Of a stretch of 64,000 nt of DNA, positions 25,951 through 36,300 are shown piece by piece (position 1 is the first letter of the stretch; the number at the start of each line of letters is the position of its first letter). Where the stretch lies: positions 14,661,001-14,725,000 of the forward strand of contig JAJNNQ010000006.1 in NCBI GenBank assembly GCA_027886175.1, in the 5' to 3' direction. The stretch is from Phylloscopus collybita (Eukaryota; Chordata; Aves; Passeriformes; Phylloscopidae). Below the pieces are notes generated by a model. The model was not told the DNA's origin. It made no database searches and saw nothing but the letters and a program-made list of their open reading frames with translations. Made by a program: the position numbers and the translations under genes.

Positions 25951-26939
25951 AATATGGATAGGGTACAGTGAATTGGAAGCATTTTAATTCTTCCACCTGG
26001 AGGACTATGATATTGGTATTTTCATCTTTCTTACCCCAGACTCCACTTTTTAAATCTACTAACATTACAGCTTTCTCTATTGTTACTTGTTTGCAAGTTC
26101 ACGGTGAATCAAACTTTATTCTATATTGTGCATTTTACATAATCAGGTACTGGTTTTATGTTCTGTGTTGCTACTACAGTTGGTTTCTTTGAGGTTCAGA
26201 CCTGCATTTAATAAATAACTACTGATGATTTGTTTATAGCTGTGGAGTCCCCAGCATCAGTCTGATCCAAACATCCTGTGCCTGCACACCCCTGCATCTT
26301 GTGTTCCCACTTCCCAAGGCATCTGCTTTCATACCAGGCCTATATTTCTTCATATATATTTTTGTTAGTGTAATAAAAAAAAAAATCCTACACAGAAAAT
26401 TTACTGTTTAATATTACCTATACAAAGTTTTGGTTATATCATTTGATAAGTAAAAACCCCAAATGAAGAGTAGCCCGCTCAACATTAGGAAAATTTTAGC
26501 TACAGCTAAACAAAATGGACACAGAGTTCCAGGTAAGATTAGAGAAGTTCAGAGAAAGGAAAACTATCAAATCTCACTCCTGTGGCCTTGCAAAATCCCT
26601 ATAAAACCAGTAGCCTACTACCAGAAAGAGCAACACACTTTTTCCTGGGTTGAAGGATCAGTTCAGTTGGGATTGGATCTTTCTGCCCATCTGAGCCCTG
26701 TGATCCAAAGGGGCCCAACTCTTTATTTCACACTCAGACAATATTTGTTTCCTCATCTTCCCTTCACATACATATGGCAACGGAATGTGAGAAAATTAAG
26801 ACTGTGTTACAAATTGCAACATAGTTCAGAACCTTCTGAGGTTGTAGCTAAATTCGTCTCTGGCAAAATGGAAGGTGTCTGGCTTTCTCTAAAAATGTCT
26901 AGAGCACATCCTTCAGTAGTTTAGGAGAAGAGCAAGGCT

Positions 26940-26944
<5 letters not shown>

Positions 26945-26974
<30 letters not shown>

Positions 26975-27203
26975 CAACAAAACAAAACAAAAACAAACAA
27001 CAAAACAAAACAAAACAAAACAAAAAAAACCAAACAACAAAACAAAAAAAAAAAAAACCCAAAAAAACAAAAACAAAACCAAAAAAACCACCAAAACAAG
27101 ACAAAAAAACCAAACCAAACCAAAACAAAAAAACCCCAAACCAAAACAAAACAAAACCAAAAACAAACAAACAAACAAAAAACCCAAAAAACCCCAAACA
27201 AAC
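26945..27203. repeat. Poly(A) plus A/C-only block, (CAAAA)n-like
   Basis: Twenty-eight A are followed by about 230 bases of A and C only, mostly CAAAA, CAAA and CCAAA units with later ACCC/ACCCC steps. In 259 bases the only other base is one G at 27100. The opposite strand is therefore a G/T block. The minus-strand open frames of 84-100 codons across it (runs of Phe, Leu, Val, Trp) are artefacts of the repeat. I could not identify a retroposon body or AATAAA signal directly to its left. Confidence 0.95.
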
Positions 27204-28217
27204 TTGATGGCTTGGCTAAATTTTCCAGTAATTTAAACTCCCCAGATTTTAGTAATTATGTCTTACTTGAAAAACAATGCTTTAAATGACAGAAAATAGT
27301 TGTTTTCTAAAATAGAACAAGTTTCCTGACATCAAAACCTTTGAAAACAAGTTCTAGAGGATTCAGAAAATCCTTCTAATTCTCTCATTCATAACACAGC
27401 TTGCCACACACTTAAATATTTCAGCACTCCTACCCTTTTCTGCCAGCAGATAACAAACCTTTAATATTTGTATCTGTCAAGTTTAACTTTCCCTTTAAAA
27501 TAAAGTGCTTACATCCTTTTATGTAAATTTTAAGGTTTTACTATGAGGGGTCAGAGTTAAGGAGAAAACTGACCTCTGAAAGGATGAATAATTGTCACTT
27601 AATGGAAAGGATGATTGCAGCATTTCTCTTTCCACGCAAAAATATATGTTGAATCAACACTACAAACCTGTTGAATATGAAAGAAGATTTTTGATCAAGA
27701 ATTTATATGTGTGGGTTCAGTGGGATCATCTGAAGATTTCTGACAGACATATTTTGTTTCTTTGGAATAGAGACAAAGAAGACCAATACTTGCAGTTGAC
27801 CTTCTGCTATATAAGATGTTTCATCTTGCCAGAACTATATTTCCTGTCAAAAGCCTGTTTTGCTGTCTCCTAATCAGTTAATGTGCATAGTTCTCAATAG
27901 TAGATGTCTCAGACATTTTATTTTTCAGTGTATTTTTACTTGAAAGGAAAGATTAAATTTAAGACTATCAACTGTATAAATCCTGACGTGATTGCATATT
28001 AGTTGCATCTGAAGAAACACTGTTAGAGATGTTAAAATTCCAACAAATCTCAGAGAAACAAGTAAAAACCTTCTTGACATCTGAAGTCTACAGCGTAAAC
28101 TAAATTTTCAGTAGGTAAACTCATCCAGAAGAAACGATAAAATTATAATAATTAAAAATTATAAAATATAATAGGAAAACTAAAACAATCAAAACCAATG
28201 AAATTACTACCCAAACA

Positions 28218-28370
28218 GAATAAACAAAAACAGACAAAAAGCTAAAACCAAACCAAACCAAAACAAACCCAACCAAAAACCACAACAAATAAAAAACCAA
28301 ACCTCCCCTCCAAAAAAAACCCCCAACAAACCCCAAATCAAAATCAAACCCAAAAAACCCCACCCAAATC
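28218..28370. repeat. A/C-rich low-complexity block with C runs
   Basis: This resembles the block at 26945-27203: CAAA/CCAAA units, rising to runs of C at 28320-28324, 28331-28334, 28349-28351, 28358-28361 and 28363-28365. The minus strand thus carries five G runs of three or more within 46 bases. The 80-codon minus-strand open frame over it is a low-complexity artefact. Confidence 0.88.
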
Positions 28371-30159
28371 AGATTTTTCTTTCATTCTTTGGCTTTTCTT
28401 TTAGGAAGACACGCAGTCCTGAATCTTTCTTCTGACTTCCTATAGTAATAGAGTAATGCTCTGCACTTCCCGTTTTTCTCATGCACAAGTATAAATGCTT
28501 TACAAAGACAAGGAATCCTGAGTGGCTGCACTGTACAAGGAATTCACTGAGGTTAACTATGTGTCATTTCAGTCTTCTTGCAGAATGAGCTGAAAATCTC
28601 TGTGTAACAGTTTCCCACGTGTTATTTGTGTTTCCACTCGGTTGGGTGGTTGTTTGTAAGAAAGATTGCTTGGTGCTGTTCCATTGAATGTCCCCAGACC
28701 CTGTCAGAAATGGAAAGGCTATTTCTCAGTGGGGTTAAATATTTTAATACAGCAGAAATAAAATAAAATTAAAATAGCCAGGGATGGAAAAAAAATGGTG
28801 TTTGAGGAAAAAAAAATGATGACGCTGCACTTTTTCAGTTCTTTTCCTAAGATCATCTTCATCTTTCAAATAATTTCATTATTTATGTCTCGAGATACAT
28901 GAAGCAGAAGGAAAAAAACTCTCTGTTTCCAGTTATTATTACAATTTCTTGGCTTCTTTTTAAAATAAATAATGTTGCTAGTCAATAATGCCTGGAAATA
29001 CTACAGTGCAACTAGGGCAATGTAGGTTGTTTCATAGAGCATGGAATATCAAAGTATTATGGCAAATTTTCAGAGAAATTTTAGACAAAAAATGAAGTAA
29101 TTTGAATTTTGTAGTGATATATCTCAAGGCTAAAAATGTTCCCCTTTTCTATTCCTATAGGAGTTTAAAATGAAAATAGAAATGTACTTCTAGCACTGCT
29201 TGATAAGGATCAAACCTCTTACTAAACTGCTACTCAGTTTGCTAATCTAAAGATGTGATGAAGTAAAAACCTTAACACTTATTTTCAGAAGTACTCTAAA
29301 TTTTAAAATTTTAAAAGAAGTACTTATTAATATAATTCCATATAAACAGCTTTTCTCAAATAGTTTCCCTTTTTTAAATTGAGATAGCATTATTTTAATG
29401 CATCATTTTTTATGGTTATATATAGCTTGAATATTTATTAATAGTAATATATTAATTAAGCCAAATTATCTAAAGGAATATTGTCAGAGAAAAGAACAAT
29501 TATGCAGTTTTGAAAAAAAAAAGTGATCATGTGCTTGTTACATTTAGCTTTCATTTTTTTTCCTACAACAAAAAAGTATTTTTTTCAATTATTCTGTGAA
29601 AAAGTATCTTTCTGAGAGAAATTGCTCTTCCTGCACTCCTGCCTCTTTTTTCTTCGTTGTATTAGTTTTTCTCACAGCTCAATTTCTACATAACACTGGT
29701 AGTTCAGCATGTATTCCAAGACAGAGGTGATTACATTGTTTACATGTTGCTATCTTTGATGGCATTTATCTCAGAAGTTATCTCTTTGGAGATAATTGAA
29801 TTTTTGCTGTTACCACCAAAGATGCTGGAAGCATCTTTAAACAGAGCATGGCATTCTTCTGTTAAGGACCTGTTCTTACAGTACAGCATGGCAGTTCTGG
29901 AGGCTGTGATTCTGTGTCAACATACACACACCTGTCTACCTTTGGTATTCAACCCTTTCTTTATTACTGAACTACCAGGCTGAAAAGAATGGTGGAAAAC
30001 CATCACAATTGCATAGCTAGCAGCACTGAACAATCTCATTACAATTCTTTAAAATAATTCTAATCATCCTAAAATTCTATGGGATTAAACTGGATATAAT
30101 TTGTACCATTATCATGCTGAAGCATGGCCAAATGCAGTCACTTTTTATATATATTTAAT

Positions 30160-30232
30160 CACTGAAATATATATGTTTAGATTTATATATGTGTGTAGAT
30201 ATAGATAGATATAGATGATATAGATATATAAA
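30160..30232. repeat. AT/GATA-type microsatellite
   Basis: Degenerate ATATAT, TGTGTAGATAT and (ATAG)n-like units in tandem. Imperfect and probably old. Confidence 0.8.
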
Positions 30233-31590
30233 CAAAAATATTTCACTAGTTCAGGAACATCAATTTTTTCCATTACAAAGTGCCAGCATTTCATACTTCC
30301 TAAACACATGTAATTGCAAATTGATTCCACTCTAAAGCCTAGAAAATTACCAGTCTATTCCTTTAACTATGAGTTTAAAAAGGTCTTCTTTTCCCCTCTT
30401 CTCAATACTTTATCCAGTGGTGTATTGCTTCACCCTTAAATACATCATGCATATAGGAACTGACTGTATTTTGGGTACAGACACCTGTACTGTTACTGTC
30501 CACACACAGCTAAAATGACTAGGAGAGAATGTATCAGCATTTATAACTTTTTTTTTTTTTTTCTTCTGTTGTATTAAGTTCACTCAATATTACACTTATG
30601 GACTTTGCAGTTTTGTTGTTTTGGCACAATTTGGGATCAAAAAGCAAGATTCTAGAGCTCCAGTCTGTCCAGCTTCCTCTACTACATGAGACGATCAACT
30701 GTACAACTGGCAGCTGCCTGGTAAAAGCCATGATGCAGAAATCTCACAGAGAGAAAGGAGCAGACCTGCAAACATTTAACATGGTGAACATTTCCTTACA
30801 GTTTTAGTACTTACAATTCCTGGTCTTCATTTCTATACTTGAACCAAAATTTTAACAATTGAATTCCAGTGAAACATAAGAAAAGAAATAATAACACAAA
30901 TTTCACCAAAGGATGGATTCATAATTGGTGAAAAATTGTAGAATACTCCTTGTTTTACCCAAATCATTACTGATCCCTAATTTTCAATTTCAGGGAAGTA
31001 TTGCTTGCCTCTCCCCTTCTAGCTGCAGTATTCCCCCAGTACATTTAACAAAAACTGAATGCAATAAACTATTTTTCTGACTTTTGTATATTTGAAACAA
31101 CCACTTCTCCTTCTTGTCCCCTACCCCACAAATTTGATGGAACTCTCAAAAACTGAAGCCAGAGAAGATACTAATTTGCTCAGACATAATTACAAGCTTC
31201 AAACATAGCTTATAAATTGAATATAATTTGAAAGCTTTACTGGAATGATATGCACCTGCAAATTGTTAACTAACACCCACAGACACATTTTATGGCTCAT
31301 GCTCTGCTCTTTTAACAACTCACACTGCAGGCAGCTGGAGGAGTCTAAGAATGGTGAATGCTTGAAATTTCTCCTAAGTGGTGTTGATGTTACACTGACT
31401 GAAAGATGCAACAGTTCCTCTTCTCCTTAAAAAGTTGCTTTTTTTTTTTTTTTAAGGAATAGTGCCTCCTATCCAATCCAACAGGAAAACAAAAACAGAT
31501 AAAGCAATATCTCTGGGATTGCAAATCGTAGCCAACAATACAGCTGCAAAGTTATAAAACAGCCCCAGAAGGACTGATGATTATCATTAC

Positions 31591-31690
31591 CTGGCATCCT
31601 TCCAGACGTAATGGCCTCTGCCTCACTGGAGAAAAGAAAAGCTGAAACATGTTCTACCGTTGTTTCTTTTTGGATAACTCCAGTGTATCC
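31591..31690 (-). other. Weak candidate exon, minus strand
   Basis: On the minus strand a 100-base stretch is bounded by 'ccattcacag' (acceptor-like) and 'ccaggtaatg' (donor-like), and it is open in the frame that reads GYTGVIQKETTVEHVSAFLF and onward to SGRMPG. The surrounding frame is also open for 90 codons (31741-31469), which weakens the argument. The acceptor pyrimidine tract is poor. I do not recognise the peptide. If real, it would mean the window lies inside a minus-strand gene with very long introns. It may equally be chance. Confidence 0.12.
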
Positions 31691-32703
31691 CTGTGAATGG
31701 AGATACTGAAGCTGTGGAAGTTTTGGGCTAGGTAACCACAATCTTCTGCTCTAACAATAATAAGACTGAACTACATAAGAATTTTACATTTGTTTATACA
31801 ATAAGACTAAACAATCATTCTGGGTCCCACTGGCAAAAAAAAACAACCCTAAAAAGTAATCACTTATTTGCACATAATGTCTGAGAACTTTAAGGTGATA
31901 AATGTCTATTAGTATGTAGTACTATTACACAGAAGTAGTCTATTACAAGTATGTATTCCCAGGTTTTTCATGTCATATCGAAAATGTAGTAAAGAAACAC
32001 ATAATAGACATGATGTTTTTTATTAAACTGTACAAAACAAGTAGCAGATCTGACTGCAAAACTCCCACAGATTTTGTTTTTCATATCTGTTAAACATACA
32101 TTTTGAGTTAATTTGGTCATTCTACATTTGCAAACAAAATATATCACAGAAGTCTTGTTGAACTTAGTCAAACTAAACCACCTTGACTTCAAACAATGAA
32201 ATAGAAGTACCTTATTTTTTTACTCAGAAGTTTAAAACTTAAGAGCTTTTTAGAAACCTTTAAACAGATATTCAGAATTTGAAAGGCAAATATATCACTT
32301 TCATTGCATGTGATAGTTTTAAAGATGCTAAAAAATGTTGTAATTATTTCAAGCAAATACATTTTTCTACATGATAAATATTTTTTTCTCATAAAAAGAC
32401 GACTCAGGAAAATGATGTACTGGATAGATGACAACCACTTGAAAATCCAAGAAGTTCTGTGTGCATCCTACCAAACCATTTGAGACAGAGCAGAGAAAGA
32501 AGCAGGAAACAAGACACAGCAGATGACAGCCCATTTGACCTGAATAAAAAAGTTGTACTGCTTCTGCCTTCTAAGGTATATTCCATGACAAGGGTCTGAG
32601 TGTGTCTAATGCATGGAAAACTTTGGCCTCCACAAAATTTTACACTTACACCACTGAGAACCTGTTGTTCCATTAGTACTTCCAGATGAGAAAGTAGTAA
32701 CCT

Positions 32704-32710
<7 letters not shown>

Positions 32711-32766
<56 letters not shown>
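32711..32766. repeat. Poly(T) tract, 56 bases
   Basis: An unbroken run of 56 T, the longest homopolymer in the window. If it were the tail of a minus-strand retrocopy, the body would lie to its right, but no minus-strand AATAAA is present near 32767-32800 and no gene-like sequence follows. The minus-strand poly-lysine frames across it are artefacts. The exact length could be an assembly estimate. Confidence 0.93.
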
Positions 32767-32767
<1 letters not shown>

Positions 32768-32792
32768 GTTGGGGATTTTTTGTAATAACTCA

Positions 32793-32920
32793 GGAACTGG
32801 CAGGACATTTACTTTAGTTCCAACTTGCTTCAAATGCTCTCTCAGTTTGTTATGTGGGAACTGGCAGGACATTTACTTTAGTTCCAACTTGCTTCAAATG
32901 CTCTCTCAGTTTGTTATGTG
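32793..32920. repeat. Near-perfect tandem duplication, 64-bp unit x2
   Basis: The unit beginning 'ggaactggcaggacatttac' at 32793 repeats head to tail at 32857 and ends with 'cagtttgttatgtg'. I see no mismatch between the two copies. Near identity in neutral DNA implies a very recent duplication or an assembly artefact next to the 56-base T tract. Confidence 0.95.
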
Positions 32921-32999
32921 GTAAGGCATTGCTTTGTAGCTTAAATACACTTGGCAAATCCTTGCCTATCTTCAAATTGCCCCCCACTTACTACATATG

Positions 33000-33310
33000 A
33001 AGCTAACCAACACCAAGCAAATAATTCCAACTGTCCTCATAGCGGGCCAGAGGTCATCCCAATCGGAAAACAGGGGCTTCAGATGGTATTTCCTTTACGC
33101 CAGCTAATTGCAACCATATGCTTTTTGTGACAGAAAGGGAGGTATGCAAGTATCAGACCCATTAGCCAGGTTAATTGCTTCTTCCACAGCTGATACTCTC
33201 TGTGTAGCTTTTGTCCTGCCATTTAGCATAGTCTGTGCTGCCTGGTTTTAATTATTTTGTTGTTGCTTCTGCCCTGTTATTTTGCTTATTGCCAGCAGTG
33301 ATTTATAAGC
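33000..33310. promoter_or_regulatory. Candidate conserved non-coding element or enhancer
   Basis: This stretch is high-complexity and rich in short homeodomain-type cores: 'ctaattg' (33104-33110), 'attagcc' (about 33161), 'ttaattg' (33171-33177) and 'ttaattat' (33247-33254), with no simple repeat and no open frame of note. Such composition is typical of deeply conserved developmental enhancers, but conservation cannot be seen from one sequence. This is inference from composition only. Confidence 0.25.
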
Positions 33311-36300
33311 CATGATATGGGGATTCAGTTTTTTATGTCTGAAAGTAAGAATAGGGTTTTTTCTACCAAATTTTGGCAGGCAATTCTTGGTTTTTTCCTG
33401 CTCTTTCCTTTGTTAGAATAGATGATTTGGAGCATAAACAGCAGAGAAGCCAGGATGATGATAGGAAAGGCATAACATGTATGCATCCAACTGAGGTGAT
33501 GAAGAAGAATTTCACAATTCATCACTAGCATTCCCCTTGGCATGCTCAGTTAAGAAAATCTAGTGAAGTAGATAAAAGCTTTGGTGTAGGTAATGTGTAC
33601 ATCAAGGAAATATGGCATTCCGGAAAACAAAAATTATGCTTTGTGAAACCCACACTGAACATCAGCTTCAGAATGTTCTGAATTTGCCTGTTTTGTTCCT
33701 GCCTTGTCCGAAGTGCTTCTGGGCTTTGGAGAGGTAAGGACATCCCATTTTCCAAACCATGAACTGACAGGGAAGACCCACACGGTCAAGGCAAGCAGGA
33801 TTTGCCCTACACCAGTAGGCTCATGCACATGAAGCAATATCCACATTCTTCATCCTGCCTTTTGCCACCTGTACTCAGCATGTTGTCAAGCAGTCATTAA
33901 CTTAGAAAACTAACACGAGCCAGACAAAAACCTCTAGAATAAATAAGTTGCCATAAGAAAACAATTAAAAAGTCACCTGTTGTGAAAAAAACATATTTAA
34001 TCTAACATGGGTAAAGAGACCACCCAGGATTAGCCAAAATTTCTGTTTTTCTTTCCCCCTCCTCTCCACAAGCCTGTTACTTGCAATACAGGTGCATTTA
34101 TATGAACGGCTCATTGTGAAGGGCTGGGATGATGATCTCACCTCAGCAGTTTTGACTGTCTAGGTATTACATAAGATGATAAACAGTAATTAGTTAACAA
34201 ACATATTTTTAACAAATTGAAAAGCAGGAGCAAGAACACATGTCAATGTATTTGTGTTTTAAAATATTTCTTTGTTGTAAAACTAACCCATAGACATTAA
34301 AATGTGAAACATGACTTCTCTAAAGAATGTGCACAAAATTATCTTTTTCCAGGTAGATAAAATCAGCACAGTCTTTTAATAGAGACTTCAGAAATTATCT
34401 TAATCAAGGTAGATAACCCCAACAACATTTTGAGCTAGAGATTTCAGGATCAAGCCCCTGAAAACCCAAGCTGATGGCAAAATTAAGCATCAGGATTTTA
34501 AACATTTCAGTAATAACTAATTTTTGGAAGTTAACGTGGTTGTAGTAATGACAAATGAAATTAATTTTGCTGAAATTTAACCCTTAAACAAAGACCTATT
34601 ATATGCTTGAAGTCTCTAAGGATACATTAGCATAAAATTAAAAGTTGGTTTCTTTTTTTTTCCTCCAAATTTTATGCACTTTGTGTGTCTTCACACATAT
34701 ATGGTCTTTCACCTGGAAATAAAAATTGCTGCTCTGGTGATCTTGTGCATCCTTTATGAATATAAAGTGTGTCCCAATTTATTTTCTTGTCTAGAACTTT
34801 TGTTGACAGCTCATCATAAAGACTGTCCTGCTTTTCTTAAATATTGGGGAGTTTATTAGCTAGGGGAAGTTGCAAAAATCAAGTTAATCCCTCCACATTT
34901 CTGTATATGTTTCAATAAGCTACAACTTTGTGTGTTATACGACAGAAAAAGTTTTCTAGACAGATATGCTATCACTACTTATTACTGGCAATTTCCACTA
35001 GGAATGCCTGCTTTTAGATGATTCCTCTTTTTCTAGTTTCAAACCTTGAAGTAAAAATTCTTATCTAAGGTAATTTTTATGGAGGGAAAATCCCCAATAA
35101 AACAAAAAACCCATCTTCATTTATTTCTAAGAATAATGTTGAGGTAACTATTTGTTCTTATAAGTCTGATAAACTTTTTTCCCCTTACACCACCAACATT
35201 GAAATGAACACAGTAATCTGAAAATTATGATCTTTGCTATGCAATATTCCTGTATGTTTGTGATTGGTGATGAGAATCTATCACTGGGTAAGATGATCAC
35301 CTGTTTTAGACTGAGATGGGACTTTATAGTGAATCTGTTAGAGAACTAATTTACTAAGTTTAGATGCCTAAATTGGAACTAAATTAACTTTAGCTTTATG
35401 ATTTTAATATTTTCAAAATATCTGTCATTCACCTTGGTGATGAGCAAGAGTTTCCTAAATTTTCATGCAGAGTGGCATATGAAATGATAGGAAAAAGCTG
35501 TATTTCTTGTGTTGGTGCTGTGCAGAGGGAAAATCCGTTTCCTTCATACACAGCTGGGACAAGAGCCCGTCAGTGCTACAATGGAACTCTGAGGCCAGTA
35601 CAAGTTGGAAAGAACCTGAGACAAAGGACCAAAACAGTGAATAAAGGAAATGTCAAGTTTTCTTTTCAAGAAGTGGAACCCAGGGAGAAAAAGCACATAT
35701 CCATAAGCAATAAACTGAAATTACATGACTGCTTGAAGGGAGACTGCATCTCTCGAGGCATATTGATCTAAGAACCAATGAAATGGAAAATGGGGTGGAA
35801 AGGTAGCTTGGGTAAGCCATTTGCATTCAGCACAGAAAATGAAAGAACAATGGGAAGTGGGTAGATAGTTCCCACAAGGAATATGGCTGTAGTTCTCCTA
35901 AAAGGAAATGAAGACTGCCAGTGGGAAGTTCAATAGAGGTGAAGAGAGACCAGAGTGGGAGGTCTGAGCTGGTTTCAAAAGGCAGTGCAGAGGGGAAAAC
36001 ACAGTGGGAAACATCCAACTTTGTAGAAGTCTGTGGAGGACCCTAAGTATCCCACGGAACACAGAATTTCCTCAGTATCTGGTAGACCAAGACCAAAATT
36101 CCTAAATATGTAGAAATTTCAACCTTATCCAAGCCTCAGTCAAAGAACATGGTTGAACAGCAGGAAACTCCTGGGTTTAAGAAGAAATTCCACTTCAGAC
36201 TCCAACTACCACAAAAAGTATTCACTGAAAATATTTGTTTATCCTAGAAAACACGTATCTTTAAATGGAATTTTAAAGTGCATTAAAAAAAAATTAAGGT

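Larger units (their letters stand above)
23156..26944. other. Gene-free AT-rich DNA
   Basis: No gene is supported. The 153-codon open frame at 26463-26924 is the longest not explained by a repeat, but it has no recognisable domain, no signal peptide and no splice evidence, and it ends just before an A tract. A GTT microsatellite (23339-23357) and an ATT/ACT microsatellite (25916-25950) are present. The stretch at about 25530-25760 is high-complexity but unassigned. Confidence 0.6.
27204..32710. other. Gene-free AT-rich DNA
   Basis: No gene is supported. The stretch contains a second A/C block (28218-28370), AT-rich low-complexity DNA around 29300-29460, a GATA-type microsatellite (30160-30232), T tracts at 30548-30562 and 31439-31453, and one weak candidate minus-strand exon at 31591-31690, listed separately. 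Confidence 0.6.

Noticed and set aside
26463..26924. 153-codon open frame on the plus strand
   Set aside because: No recognisable domain, signal peptide, splice context or codon bias. In about 64 kb of AT-rich DNA read in six frames one frame of this size is not surprising. A search against vertebrate proteins would settle it.
26941..26972. Poly(A) as the tail of a processed pseudogene lying to its left
   Set aside because: No AATAAA or variant in the 10-30 bases before the tract and no gene-like body; target-site duplications were not seen.
26899..27201. Phe/Leu/Val/Trp-rich minus-strand frames of 84-100 codons resembling membrane proteins
   Set aside because: They are translations of the A/C-only repeat in three frames; no membrane protein is implied.
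32404..32872. Poly-lysine minus-strand frames of 88 and 134 codons
   Set aside because: They translate the 56-base T tract; the flanks have no coding features.
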